A stretch of 64,000 nt of DNA from UBA1930 sp943368475 (GTDB lineage: Bacteria > Bacteroidota > Bacteroidia > Chitinophagales > Chitinophagaceae): NCBI GenBank assembly GCA_943368475.1, contig CALRLF020000001.1, forward strand, positions 62,001-126,000. Direction: 5' to 3'. Shown one piece after another: positions 8,010-17,570 of this stretch (positions are counted from its first letter, which is position 1; every line of letters begins with the position of its first letter). The notes beneath the pieces were generated by a model, which saw only the letters and a program-made list of their open reading frames with translations, did no database searches and had not been told where the DNA came from. The position numbers and the translations under genes were made by a program.

Positions 8010-11000
8010 GTGGCGTTACCTTATTTAATTAAGCATATTTATAATGGTGGTTCTGAAGAAGTAATCAGAAGAGGGAAAAAAATTCATTCGCTTGGCAATG
8101 TAGAGTTAATTGAACATGATGAACTTATGGGCAACGTAACCTTACGTGTTAAAGATGATACATATGCCACATTTTATAAAGTGTACATCAATAATTTTAA
8201 AGATGAGAAGAATATTGGATTGCGTTGCACCTGCCCCTACAACCTGAGTGAAATCTGCCGACATAAAGCTGGTGCAATGTTTCAATTGCAAGAAATGTTA
8301 GATAAAAATATGCTGGGTGATAAAGAAATGGTGTACAACCAACAGCATACTGTTATAAAAATGAAGTTGTTGGAGCTGAAATTAATTAGAATGTTATCAT
8401 CCGCTGACTCGTACACAGAAGCAGAAGAGTTTTTACGCAGCAATAAAGCCAATATTATAGATGCAAAAGATGAACGTGTATTAGCAGAGGTTGATTTGAA
8501 AGGAAAAAAATGGAAAGTTCTTATTCATAAAAATGAAGAACGGAACTTTGATACAAGTTGCGATGATTTAAGTGAAACTAAATACCCTTTATGTACCCAA
8601 AAAGTAATTGTTTTGTTACAGTTACTGAATAGCTATGGTCCTAATTATTTTGATAGCATTCGCAATTGGGATGGCGTAAAGAATAAATTATTGAGCATTT
8701 ATGGTTATTCATTAGATGATGATCTTACTGGCAAATTTGAATTTACTTATCAAGACGGAAAGCCGTTTTTACGTGTTTTAGATAGCTCCATTAAACGTAT
8801 TACCACACCAACAACACCAGAACCAAGACCAAGAGCTGCTTGGGAAGAATTGCCAGTAGCATCAAAAGTTGAAGTTGAAAATGTTGCTGAGCAACAACCC
8901 AAAAAAAGTGAAATGAAGTTGGGTGTAGTAATTACCACCAACCAAACACAATATCCTTACATACAAATTGAGGCTGTACAAGGTGAACCCGATGACGACT
9001 TTAGCAAGTACACTGGCAAAGTAGAAAAACTAGATTTAAATAAGTTTGTAAATACAGAAGTATTTAGTGAAGATGATAAAATGTTACTACAGCAATTGCG
9101 TAAACTAATGCCTGCCGAAGTAAATAAATACCTTACAAGAAACTCTCCTTTCAGTGGCATTTGGGACAATATTATTCAACAATACAACGACGATTTACCA
9201 GAAGAAACCAAACACTTAATAAACGAGTATTTACAACCTAAGTTTAAAAAACTTTTTACTGAGTTACACAGCAGTAATTTTTCTTTCTATTTACCATCGA
9301 AAAAAACATTTACTACGGCCAATTTAGAAAGAGCTGAATTAAGTAATGAATTTATTGCTCCGGAATTTTTAGTAAATTTTAATAACAATAGTTACGATGT
9401 TGAATGCAGGGTAAAACTGCCTTTAACCGAAATGAATATTAGTGAGAACGAAAGTGAAACACCTTTATTTTTTCAATACCACAACCAATTGTTTACTTGG
9501 CAGCGTATAGAAGATATAATGTTGGTAGAGAAATTTTTACCAACTGGTAAAATGACTATTGACGCAAAGGTGTGGGCAACAAAATTGCAAGAGTTTATTC
9601 TGCCTTTGGCAAAAGAATACAATGTAAACTTTGGTAATCTTAAAAAGGCTGAGGTAAAAGATGAAAAACCCGAATTAAAAATTTTATTGAAAGAAAAAGG
9701 AGATTATCTCGTTTTTCAACCTGTGTTTACTTATAAAGGTTATGATGTACGTAGTGGCGATAAAGAAAAAATTGTGTTACCACTAGCCGAAAAGCTTTTG
9801 GTGGTGCACAGAAATATAGAAGCTGAAAAAGAGTTGATGGCTAAAATTGAGAATTTGCATTCTCAATTTATTCGTCCTGTAGATACTGATACATTGGCAT
9901 TAAAAGGAACGGATGTATTAAAAAACAATTGGTTCTTTTTGTTTGTAGATGCAATGAAAGACTTGAATGTGCAAGTGTTTGGATTTGATGCACTCAAAAA
10001 CTTTCGTTTCAATACTGCAAAGCCTTCTACCAAAATTTATATTAGCAGCAATACCGATTGGTTTGATGCTAAAATTGAAATTCAATTTGGAGAACAAAAA
10101 GTTACTGTTGAAGATGTAAAAAAAGCCCTAGCCAATAAACAACAGTTTGTGCATTTGCAAGATGGCACTTTGGGTATTTTACCAGAAGAATGGATACGCA
10201 AATATTCTTTACTATTTAAAGTTGGTGAAGGCAAAATGGATAACATGAAGCTGAGTAAATATCAGTTTAGTGTTGTAGAAGATTTATACAATCAACGTGA
10301 TGAAGAAGAATTGTTTATTCAACTGGAAGAGAAGTACGATAAGCTACGTTATAACCATGAGATAAAACCTGTTGATGCACCAGCTCACCTGAAACCCATC
10401 TTACGTCCTTATCAGGAAAGTGGATTTCAGTGGCTTAACTATTTAAGAGAAGTACAATGGGGTGGCATTTTAGCAGATGATATGGGTTTGGGTAAAACCA
10501 TACAGGCATTAAGTTTTCTGCATCATTTAAAAGAAGAAAATGGTAGCTTAAAAGCATTAGTTGTTTGCCCTACAACATTAATGTTCAACTGGCAAAATGA
10601 GATTCGAAAATTCACCCCAACATTAAACATGTATGTGCATCATGGTGGTGCAAGAATGAGAGAAACTTTAAATCACGACCATATCGATGTAATTATTACC
10701 ACTTATGGAACTTTAAGAAGCGATATTAAACAGTTTGTAGAAGTAGATTTTGATTATGTAGTGTTAGACGAAAGTCAGGCTATTAAAAACCCTTCGAGTA
10801 AAGTAACCAAAGCAGCTTGTGTATTAAAAGCTAAAAACCGTTTGTGTTTAAGTGGAACACCTTTACAAAACAATACGTTCGACATATTTGCTCAAATGAA
10901 TTTCTTAAACCCTGGTATGTTGGGCAGTCAAGAATTTTTCAAAAATGAATTTTCTGTTCCAATCGATAAGTTCGGAGAAAAAGAACAAAAAGACCATTTA

Positions 11001-11795
11001 AGAAAACTGTTGTATCCATTTATTTTAAGAAGAACCAAAGAACAAGTTGCTAAAGATTTACCTGAAAAACAAGAGATGATTTTGTTTTGTGAAATGGCTA
11101 CCGAGCAACGTAAAATTTATGATGCATATCGCAACGATTTTAGAGATAAAATTTTGGGAGTTGTACAAGAACAGGGCATTCAAAAAAGCCAGTTAACCAT
11201 TTTGCAAGGCTTAATGAAGTTGAGGCAAATTTGCGATAGCCCTGCAATTATGAAAGAACAAGACGGAGAAAAATTCCCCAATGTTTCTGTTAAATTAGAA
11301 GAGTTGGGAAGAGAAATAACTGAAAACATTAGTAACCATAAAGCCCTTGTATTCTCTCAGTTTTTAGGTATGCTAGGGTTAATCAGAGAGAAGATGAAGG
11401 AACTGGGTGTAGATTATGAGTATTTTGATGGAAGTACCAGTGCAGCAGATAGAGAAAAAGCTATCAATCGTTTTCAAAACGATGAGAACTGCCGAGTATT
11501 TTTAATTTCTTTAAAAGCTGGCGGTGTGGGTTTAAACTTAACTGCAGCCGATTATGTTTATATCGTTGACCCTTGGTGGAATCCTGCAGTAGAACAACAG
11601 GCTATTGATAGAACTCATCGTATTGGACAAACAAAAAATATTTTTGCATACCGCATGATTTGTACAGATACTGTTGAAGATAAAATTGTAAAACTTCAGG
11701 AAAAGAAAAGGGCTTTAGCCAAAGATTTAATTACCGACGATGAAGGCTTTGTAAAATCACTCACCAAAGAAGATGTTGAATACTTATTTAGCTAA
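8010..11795 (+). CDS. SWIM zinc-finger SNF2 family helicase
   Basis: A 1261-residue ATP-dependent DNA translocase of the SNF2/RapA superfamily. A SWIM zinc finger lies near the N-terminus (C73-x-C75-x7-C83-x-H85). A long middle region of about 700 residues without familiar motifs follows. The motor has Walker A ADDMGLGKT (about 825), Walker B variant DESQ (about 918), motif III SGTPLQNN, then the helicase C-terminal lobe with LVFSQF, SLKAGGVGLNL and QAIDRTHRIGQ. The start is GTG; no better ATG precedes the SWIM motif. SWIM-SNF2 proteins are widespread in Bacteroidota and Firmicutes; a role in transcription recycling or repair is likely but unproven. Confidence 0.92.
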   Translation: MALPYLIKHIYNGGSEEVIRRGKKIHSLGNVELIEHDELMGNVTLRVKDDTYATFYKVYINNFKDEKNIGLRCTCPYNLSEICRHKAGAMFQLQEMLDKNMLGDKEMVYNQQHTVIKMKLLELKLIRMLSSADSYTEAEEFLRSNKANIIDAKDERVLAEVDLKGKKWKVLIHKNEERNFDTSCDDLSETKYPLCTQKVIVLLQLLNSYGPNYFDSIRNWDGVKNKLLSIYGYSLDDDLTGKFEFTYQDGKPFLRVLDSSIKRITTPTTPEPRPRAAWEELPVASKVEVENVAEQQPKKSEMKLGVVITTNQTQYPYIQIEAVQGEPDDDFSKYTGKVEKLDLNKFVNTEVFSEDDKMLLQQLRKLMPAEVNKYLTRNSPFSGIWDNIIQQYNDDLPEETKHLINEYLQPKFKKLFTELHSSNFSFYLPSKKTFTTANLERAELSNEFIAPEFLVNFNNNSYDVECRVKLPLTEMNISENESETPLFFQYHNQLFTWQRIEDIMLVEKFLPTGKMTIDAKVWATKLQEFILPLAKEYNVNFGNLKKAEVKDEKPELKILLKEKGDYLVFQPVFTYKGYDVRSGDKEKIVLPLAEKLLVVHRNIEAEKELMAKIENLHSQFIRPVDTDTLALKGTDVLKNNWFFLFVDAMKDLNVQVFGFDALKNFRFNTAKPSTKIYISSNTDWFDAKIEIQFGEQKVTVEDVKKALANKQQFVHLQDGTLGILPEEWIRKYSLLFKVGEGKMDNMKLSKYQFSVVEDLYNQRDEEELFIQLEEKYDKLRYNHEIKPVDAPAHLKPILRPYQESGFQWLNYLREVQWGGILADDMGLGKTIQALSFLHHLKEENGSLKALVVCPTTLMFNWQNEIRKFTPTLNMYVHHGGARMRETLNHDHIDVIITTYGTLRSDIKQFVEVDFDYVVLDESQAIKNPSSKVTKAACVLKAKNRLCLSGTPLQNNTFDIFAQMNFLNPGMLGSQEFFKNEFSVPIDKFGEKEQKDHLRKLLYPFILRRTKEQVAKDLPEKQEMILFCEMATEQRKIYDAYRNDFRDKILGVVQEQGIQKSQLTILQGLMKLRQICDSPAIMKEQDGEKFPNVSVKLEELGREITENISNHKALVFSQFLGMLGLIREKMKELGVDYEYFDGSTSAADREKAINRFQNDENCRVFLISLKAGGVGLNLTAADYVYIVDPWWNPAVEQQAIDRTHRIGQTKNIFAYRMICTDTVEDKIVKLQEKKRALAKDLITDDEGFVKSLTKEDVEYLFS

Positions 11796-11876
11796 AAACA
11801 TTTCGAAATATTTTTAAATTTAAATTGTTGTTTTAGTACCCAATATCCTCTCTCTAATTATAATACAGCAAAAAAG

Positions 11877-11920
11877 AAACCTTTATTTAAGTACAAGTTG
11901 GCTTTGATAAAGGTTTTTTT
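11877..11920 (+). terminator. Rho-independent terminator after the SNF2 gene
   Basis: Inverted repeat AAACCTTTAT (11877-11886) / ATAAAGGTTT (11907-11916) followed by a run of T to 11920, 82 bp after the SNF2 stop. Confidence 0.7.
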
Positions 11921-12036
11921 CTATAAAACTATACATACTAAAAATCGTTATTTAATATAATTTTTTTAGTACTTTTTTCGTGACTTTATTGGTACAATTT
12001 CTGGTATAACTTTAAGAGACGAAATTTTACTTAGCC

Positions 12037-12747
12037 ATGAAATTTTACCCTAAACAATTAATAATTACAGGTTTTTATCTAATTGTTGCTTTTGTATTTT
12101 CATCATGTGCAACAATGCTTTTTACCCCAACTACAACTTTTACAAACTCAAATGATGTGCACAATGTAAAAGCTACAATTATATTGCAAAACAATAGCTC
12201 TATGCTGGGCTATTTAACATTAAAAAACAAAGTCAATCAAAAAGAAGCATCTGTTCATTTGCCTAAAGAACGCAAAACAATAGACCTAGATGTCCATGAT
12301 ATTAAAGCTTATGAAATAGAAGATGCACATTTTGCATTGAAACTAATTGAACCATTTTCAAGCAAAATTTATTTGTGGGGAAAACCAGGAGCTCATAAGA
12401 GTTTTGTAAAACGACTAACGCCTTCGCATTTTAGAATTCAATTGTATAGTTTCGAAGAAAAAGTGCCTGAAGTTAAAAGTAGTTTAACCAAAACAGTTAC
12501 TCATTATTTTGCTGAATTCAATCAATCAACCAACAATGAATTAATCGATATTTCGCACAAAAACTTTGCAGAAATTTATAAACAACAAATTACCCAACTC
12601 AGTAACAACTGTACAATTTTTGCAAAAAGTTACAAGCAACAGCAAAAGTTACTTTCAATTACTGGCTCATCTAAAACACCAGCTGAAAGAATGAAAATTG
12701 TGTACCACGTAGCTAAGTTGTACGAAGATTGTTTGAATGCTAAATAA
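12037..12747 (+). CDS. Predicted lipoprotein of unknown function
   Basis: Not recognised. The 236-residue product has a lipoprotein signal: a hydrophobic helix ending in the lipobox FSSC at about residues 21-24, so it should be acylated and held at the outer or inner membrane. The mature part begins with a beta-rich stretch and ends in a helical region with conserved-looking Cys residues (NNCTIFAKSY, YEDCLNAK). It stands alone after a terminator. Its stop codon is directly next to the end of the convergent histidine kinase gene. Confidence 0.7.
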   Translation: MKFYPKQLIITGFYLIVAFVFSSCATMLFTPTTTFTNSNDVHNVKATIILQNNSSMLGYLTLKNKVNQKEASVHLPKERKTIDLDVHDIKAYEIEDAHFALKLIEPFSSKIYLWGKPGAHKSFVKRLTPSHFRIQLYSFEEKVPEVKSSLTKTVTHYFAEFNQSTNNELIDISHKNFAEIYKQQITQLSNNCTIFAKSYKQQQKLLSITGSSKTPAERMKIVYHVAKLYEDCLNAK

Positions 12748-13797
12748 CTATTTGCAATCTAGTGTAAAACCAATAGTAGTGCCAATGTCTATTTTGCTCC
12801 TTACATGTACTGTTTGACCATGTGCTTCTATAATGTGCTTACAAATTGCAAGCCCCAAACCTGTACCACCTTTATCTCTACTTCTACCCCTATCAGTTCT
12901 GTAAAAGCGTTCAAATATTCTATCCAAATGTTCTTCTGCAATACCAATTCCATCGTCACTAAATTCAATTAATACATTCTTACCATCTGTTTTATAAATG
13001 CCAGCTACAATTGTTCCTTCTTGCTTACCATATTTGGTAGCGTTAGACACAATATTAATAACTACCTGCTTTATTTTTTCTTTATCTGCAAATACCGTAA
13101 CAGGTGGTTCGCAACCTTTTTTAATACTGGTTTTAATATTGCGTTTACCAGTTTTAATAGATAAAGATTCGTACACTTCTTTAATTAAATCCTGAATAAC
13201 AAATTGCTCTTTGTATAGGGGTTGTTCGCCACTTTCCAGTTTTGAGATTTCGTCTAAATCACTAACTAAGGTTACCATTCTATCTACATTCTTAGCTGCA
13301 TTTTCTAAGAACTTTACATTCACTTTTGGATTGTTTAAGGCCCCATCTAACAAAGTATCTACATAACCTTGTATAGCAAAAATGGGCGTCTTAAATTCAT
13401 GAGCTAAATTTTGTAAAAACTCTTTTCGGTAGGCTTCGTTTTTTTGCAGCAGCTCAATTTCTGCTCGTCTTTGCTCTGCCCAACGCTCTACATCTTCCTT
13501 TACTTCATCAATACTTTTTTTAGGCAGAATATACTTGTAATAAGTTTCTTCCCTTTTATTGGCTTTTGTTTGATGAATGAATTTATAAATGAGTTTTATT
13601 TTTCTGTAAATAAACCATTCTAACACAAAACTGATTAAGTAATAACTACCTACAAACATTATTACAAATGCAACCAAACCAATCCATGCCAATTGTTCAA
13701 CCAAATAAAATGCAATACCAACAGGCACCGATACAATCAACGCTGTTAAGGCTGATAGTTGCTTTGGAGAAAGATTTTTGGTTTTAAACATACTCAC
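12748..13797 (-). CDS. PhoR-like sensor histidine kinase
   Basis: A 349-residue membrane kinase. Two N-terminal membrane helices (about residues 13-33 and 37-60) are joined by only a few residues, so there is no periplasmic sensor domain. The H box FLQNLAHEFKTPIFAIQGYV (His near residue 131), N box VSNATKYGKQ, G1 SDDGIGIAEEHLDRIFERFYR and G2 GGTGLGLAICK are all intact. It follows its response regulator by 38 bp on the same strand, the order of phoB-phoR type pairs. A phosphate-sensing role is possible, but no pst or phoU gene is adjacent, so the signal is unknown. Confidence 0.9.
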   Translation of the reverse strand: MSMFKTKNLSPKQLSALTALIVSVPVGIAFYLVEQLAWIGLVAFVIMFVGSYYLISFVLEWFIYRKIKLIYKFIHQTKANKREETYYKYILPKKSIDEVKEDVERWAEQRRAEIELLQKNEAYRKEFLQNLAHEFKTPIFAIQGYVDTLLDGALNNPKVNVKFLENAAKNVDRMVTLVSDLDEISKLESGEQPLYKEQFVIQDLIKEVYESLSIKTGKRNIKTSIKKGCEPPVTVFADKEKIKQVVINIVSNATKYGKQEGTIVAGIYKTDGKNVLIEFSDDGIGIAEEHLDRIFERFYRTDRGRSRDKGGTGLGLAICKHIIEAHGQTVHVRSKIDIGTTIGFTLDCK

Positions 13798-13835
13798 GAA
13801 GCTACTAGCTTTTAGCCAATAGCAAAATGTAATGC

Positions 13836-14519
13836 CTACAATTCAAATTTATAACCCACACCTTTTACAGTTGTAATACAATCCATACCAAGCTTCTGCC
13901 GTATTTTTCTTATGTGTACATCAATGGTTCTATCACCTACAATTACATCAGTACCCCAAACTTGTGTAAGAATTTCGTTTCTTAAAAAAACCCTTCCAGG
14001 CTTAGAACCTAGTAAGTATAATAATTCAAATTCTTTTTTTGCAAGTATTACTTCAGCAGCATCTACCGTTACAATAAATTTTACAGGATCAATAACAATG
14101 TTGCCAATTTTTAGGCTTTTGCCATTGTTATCTTCTTTGTTAATTCTTCTAAATAAGGCATTTACCCTGCTTACTAAAACTTTGGGGCTTATAGGTTTAC
14201 TCACGTAATCATCTGCTCCAGTTTCGAGCCCTTTTATATGTGATGTTTCATCGTTTAAAGCAGTAAGAAAAATAATTAATGTTTCTTGAAACATTGCCTG
14301 AGAACGTAAAATTCCACATACTTCAACACCTGTTTTTTTAGGCATCATAATATCCAGAATAATTAAATCAGGATTTAGTTGCTTGGCTCGTTCAATTGCT
14401 TCATCGCCATTTTTTGCAGTGTACACTTCATATCCTTCATTCGTAAGATTATAACTTACAATTTCCAGAATATCTGGTTCGTCATCTGCAATTAAAATTC
14501 GTTTAGGTTTGGATTCCAT
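13836..14519 (-). CDS. OmpR/PhoB-family response regulator
   Basis: DNA-binding response regulator, first gene of the pair with the kinase downstream. The receiver domain shows the acidic pair in ILIADDEPDI, phosphoacceptor Asp in LDIMMPKKTG, and the conserved Thr and Lys (FLTALND, YVSKPIS). The C-terminal winged helix ends with VGDRTIDVHIRKIRQKLG and the hairpin VKGVGYKFE. I place the start at the ATG at 14519, giving MESKPKRIL, because AAGG lies about 8 bases upstream; a longer frame would add eight residues from 14543. The CHAT-like protein gene is divergent from it. Confidence 0.93.
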   Translation of the reverse strand: MESKPKRILIADDEPDILEIVSYNLTNEGYEVYTAKNGDEAIERAKQLNPDLIILDIMMPKKTGVEVCGILRSQAMFQETLIIFLTALNDETSHIKGLETGADDYVSKPISPKVLVSRVNALFRRINKEDNNGKSLKIGNIVIDPVKFIVTVDAAEVILAKKEFELLYLLGSKPGRVFLRNEILTQVWGTDVIVGDRTIDVHIRKIRQKLGMDCITTVKGVGYKFEL

Positions 14520-14627
14520 GTTGTTAACCTTAAGTTTACACAAAATTAACCTTCACAAATTGCAATTAGCCTTGTGTGCATTATGTAATTGTTAACTGTA
14601 TAAACACATAAAGCAGCAATTTGGAAT

Positions 14628-14635
14628 TATTTTTG
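14628..14635 (+). promoter_or_regulatory. Putative -7 box (TATTTTTG) before the caspase/CHAT-like gene
   Basis: Exact match to TAnnTTTG, 14 bases before the ATG at 14650. No TTG stands at the normal upstream spacing, so only the -7 element is supported. Confidence 0.35.
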
Positions 14636-14649
14636 CTCAATAAGAAATT

Positions 14650-16848
14650 ATGATGAAGAAAGCTTGTTTACTATTTCTATTAATAGCATGTGCTGGTTTG
14701 TTATTGGCTCAGCCAATTAAAACAAAAGAATTGGAGATGCCCAAAGTGCCTGCAATGCGTATGTTAAACCACGATTATATAGACAATAACCAAAAAATAA
14801 TTGCAAGTTTAGATGGCACCAACGATAGCATTTTTACAATTAATGCCAGTGACTCTGTAAATGCAATTGTTAACGATGCTCTATTTGCCATTGTAAACAA
14901 TATGCAAGCAAAAATTGAACTCAATAAATTGGTTGATGATAACAATAAATATAAATGGCTTCGTGGTGTAAATGATATACTTACTGCATTTATTTCTGGT
15001 TATAAAGTAAAGCTATTAAAAGGCGTACTACTATCTGATATTATTAAAGCTTACGATGAAGCGATGGAGCTTGATTGGCAAAACGCATCCATAAAACCTG
15101 TACTTGAAAAGTACGATTTTGAAGTGGGTGAATTAATTGGTCAAAATTATGCTCTAAAAAACAATGTTGGTGTTGCAGCATCGAGTGATGTTTTACTGCT
15201 TAAAAGAATTTATCGCTACCCCAAAAAAGCCATGAATTTATTAAGCCGCAATCCGCAGGCATATTTTGCAGATAGTATTATTACCAGCCTTGCTTATAAA
15301 GATCCTGAACAATTGTACAATTATGCTGCCGCTCCAGATGCATTGGGCAAAAGAATTTTAGCAACCAACGATCCATTGGTTAAAAAAATTGGAATGCTGG
15401 CTTTAATGAAAACAGGACGAATGTATTTCCCTTTTTTAGATAATTTATACAGAAATAAAATTACCATGGATTCTATTGGTAAAGCATTAAACGATACAAC
15501 AGCCTATTACAAATTATTGGTAAAAACACAAATAGAATATTCAGAAAGAGCTAAAAATGCTGATACACCTTTAGTTATGAAAGTACTTACTGAAAAACTA
15601 CGATTTAAGGCTAAAGAGTTTTACATTACTGAAATAAATGCTCTTCATGACGCAAAGCTTGAAACAACACGTTTCAGGTGTTTAACTCCACTATCGCCAC
15701 AAGACCTTTATTACGTTGCAGTATTGGGCGAAGAAGAAATTTACACCAGTAGTTATTTGGGGGTTTATAAACGCATTTTCGAGAAAATGAAAACCCCCAA
15801 TGCAGATACTTTATTAAGTTGGATGAAGTACGATTATTACAAAAAATTTATTAAAATAGCTTCTAACTACAATACTTTAGATGATTTTCTAAAGCGTATG
15901 AACAAGGCTAATGCCGAAAAGTTAATGAGAGATTTTGTAAGTGGTTTAGAGCATACCAAAACATTAGAAGATGCTGTAGATGTTGCCAACTCTTATGCAA
16001 GTATTTACAACCCTGCTATCAAGCAATTAATGCTAGATCAAATTGATAAAAACCTGCAACAAAGTGAAATTGCTAACAACAAACGAGGACTAACCATTTA
16101 CAATTTATTGAATATCATTTTTCTTTCGATGGACTCTACAAAGAATATTGATGTTGCAGCAAGATTGGGGATTAACGCCATTTACAAAATGCCTGTTAAC
16201 GATTTAAAAGATAGCTCAGGAAGAATTGTGATTCAACAATTTTTTTATGGAGATAAAGATGGCAAAGGTGTTTTTAAATCTTTTTTTCAGCATTATCCTC
16301 CATCACTTTGGAAAAAAGTTGATAAAGAAGAATGGGTTGAATTGTACAGTTTAAAAGGAGTTCCAATTACCATTTATTGTAACAAACCTTTAGAAAACGA
16401 AGAGGATTTAGATGTAAAAGCACAAAAGGCATTGGGCAGATATTTAGAAGAAAACGATATTAACCCAACTGTAGTTATTCATAGAGGTCATAGCTATTTT
16501 GTAGGTTCTACCATTGACCAATTACCTTCATCAGCAAAGGTCATTTTGTTAGGTAGTTGTGGTGGTTATCAGCGTTTGAGTGATGTATTGGAAAGTTGCC
16601 CAGGAGCTCACATTATTTCTTCTAAACAAACAGGGGATGGTTTGGTAAATATTGCTTTGATAACAGCGATTACCAACAATTTAAGATTGGGCAAAAGCCT
16701 CGATTGGCCTGCTATTTGGAAGAGTTTACCACAATTTAAAGGCAATGCAAAAGAAAGATTTGATGATTATGTACCACCACACAAAAACTTAGGTGCAATT
16801 TTTATTACAGCTTACAATATTGCCATAGCAAATAGCAACGAAGAGTAG
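14650..16848 (+). CDS. Secreted protein with possible caspase/CHAT-like C-terminal domain
   Basis: A 732-residue protein that I cannot assign to a named family. It starts with a signal peptide (KKACLLFLLIACAGLLLAQ). Residues up to about 600 look mostly helical and acidic/basic, without motifs I know. The last 130 residues show a pattern seen in clan CD peptidases: a strand ending in His (TVVIHRGHS, His611 and His614), then 23-26 residues later a hydrophobic strand ending in Gly-Ser-Cys-Gly-Gly (KVILLGSCGG, Cys637), then PGAHIISSKQTGDGLVNIAL, which resembles the segment after the Cys in CHAT domains. The His-Cys spacing is shorter than in caspases. It ends 1 bp before the convergent gldD end. 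Confidence 0.6.
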   Translation: MMKKACLLFLLIACAGLLLAQPIKTKELEMPKVPAMRMLNHDYIDNNQKIIASLDGTNDSIFTINASDSVNAIVNDALFAIVNNMQAKIELNKLVDDNNKYKWLRGVNDILTAFISGYKVKLLKGVLLSDIIKAYDEAMELDWQNASIKPVLEKYDFEVGELIGQNYALKNNVGVAASSDVLLLKRIYRYPKKAMNLLSRNPQAYFADSIITSLAYKDPEQLYNYAAAPDALGKRILATNDPLVKKIGMLALMKTGRMYFPFLDNLYRNKITMDSIGKALNDTTAYYKLLVKTQIEYSERAKNADTPLVMKVLTEKLRFKAKEFYITEINALHDAKLETTRFRCLTPLSPQDLYYVAVLGEEEIYTSSYLGVYKRIFEKMKTPNADTLLSWMKYDYYKKFIKIASNYNTLDDFLKRMNKANAEKLMRDFVSGLEHTKTLEDAVDVANSYASIYNPAIKQLMLDQIDKNLQQSEIANNKRGLTIYNLLNIIFLSMDSTKNIDVAARLGINAIYKMPVNDLKDSSGRIVIQQFFYGDKDGKGVFKSFFQHYPPSLWKKVDKEEWVELYSLKGVPITIYCNKPLENEEDLDVKAQKALGRYLEENDINPTVVIHRGHSYFVGSTIDQLPSSAKVILLGSCGGYQRLSDVLESCPGAHIISSKQTGDGLVNIALITAITNNLRLGKSLDWPAIWKSLPQFKGNAKERFDDYVPPHKNLGAIFITAYNIAIANSNEE

Positions 16849-16849
16849 C

Positions 16850-17569
16850 TTAATTTTTTGTTGAAATTGTAGTTAATGTTTCCTTTTTTGCAGCAGTTAC
16901 AGGTGGTATTTTTCCAACACTCTTTTTATCAGTCCATTGAAAAGTATTAATTAAGTGCTGCACATCTTCTATTAAAAATTTATTTACAATGCCCAAAGAA
17001 TCTTCGTTGGGTGTTGCATCAAAATACATAGCACCTCTAAGAAAGTGTTTTACAGAATCAGTTAAAAAAAATTGATTGGCTGTTGCTACATCTCCACCAA
17101 CTTTAAAAAACATTCCATGAACACCATAATTTGTAGCTATCGCTGAATCATCAATTGAATAGGCTTTTTGTGAGTGTTTGCTGGTAAGCTTAAAAGCATC
17201 ATTTACCAATTTATCGAACTTGTTTGTTCCAATTTGTTTGTAACTAACATACATTTTACCATTAAACTGCGGAAAGTTGATATTAATCCACCAATCGTTT
17301 TCAGTTTTTTCACCAAAGAACAAACTATCTTTTACAACTTCGGCATAAGCTGGGTATTCAAATGTATAAGGGTAACCCGGTTGATTAAAAACTTTGTATT
17401 CTTTTTTAGGAAAATCAATTTTAAAATACCCTCTTGGCTTGGGTGTAAATGGGCTATTACAAGCATAAAAAATAAAGACCATTATACATAGTGCGTAGCC
17501 CATTGATAAACTTGATATTGTTTTTTGCAATAGACTATCAATAATCTTCAATTTTAGCTTTTCCATCAT
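16850..17569 (-). CDS. gldD: Gliding motility lipoprotein GldD
   Basis: Lipoprotein needed for gliding and type IX secretion in Bacteroidota. The 239-residue product has a signal segment ending in the lipobox FYAC (Cys near residue 36), then the GldD hallmark block PFTPKPRGYFKIDFPKKEY, and the conserved FEYPAYAEV and WWININFPQFNGKMYVSYK segments. It begins immediately after the gldE stop (one base between), the standard gldE-gldD arrangement. Its exact part in the T9SS machinery is not known. Confidence 0.93.
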   Translation of the reverse strand: MMEKLKLKIIDSLLQKTISSLSMGYALCIMVFIFYACNSPFTPKPRGYFKIDFPKKEYKVFNQPGYPYTFEYPAYAEVVKDSLFFGEKTENDWWININFPQFNGKMYVSYKQIGTNKFDKLVNDAFKLTSKHSQKAYSIDDSAIATNYGVHGMFFKVGGDVATANQFFLTDSVKHFLRGAMYFDATPNEDSLGIVNKFLIEDVQHLINTFQWTDKKSVGKIPPVTAAKKETLTTISTKN

Positions 17570-17570
17570 C

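Noticed and set aside
7771..8028. An 85-codon frame before the SNF2 gene
   Set aside because: TTG start, Cys-rich and unlike any family, and it overlaps the SNF2 start in another frame.
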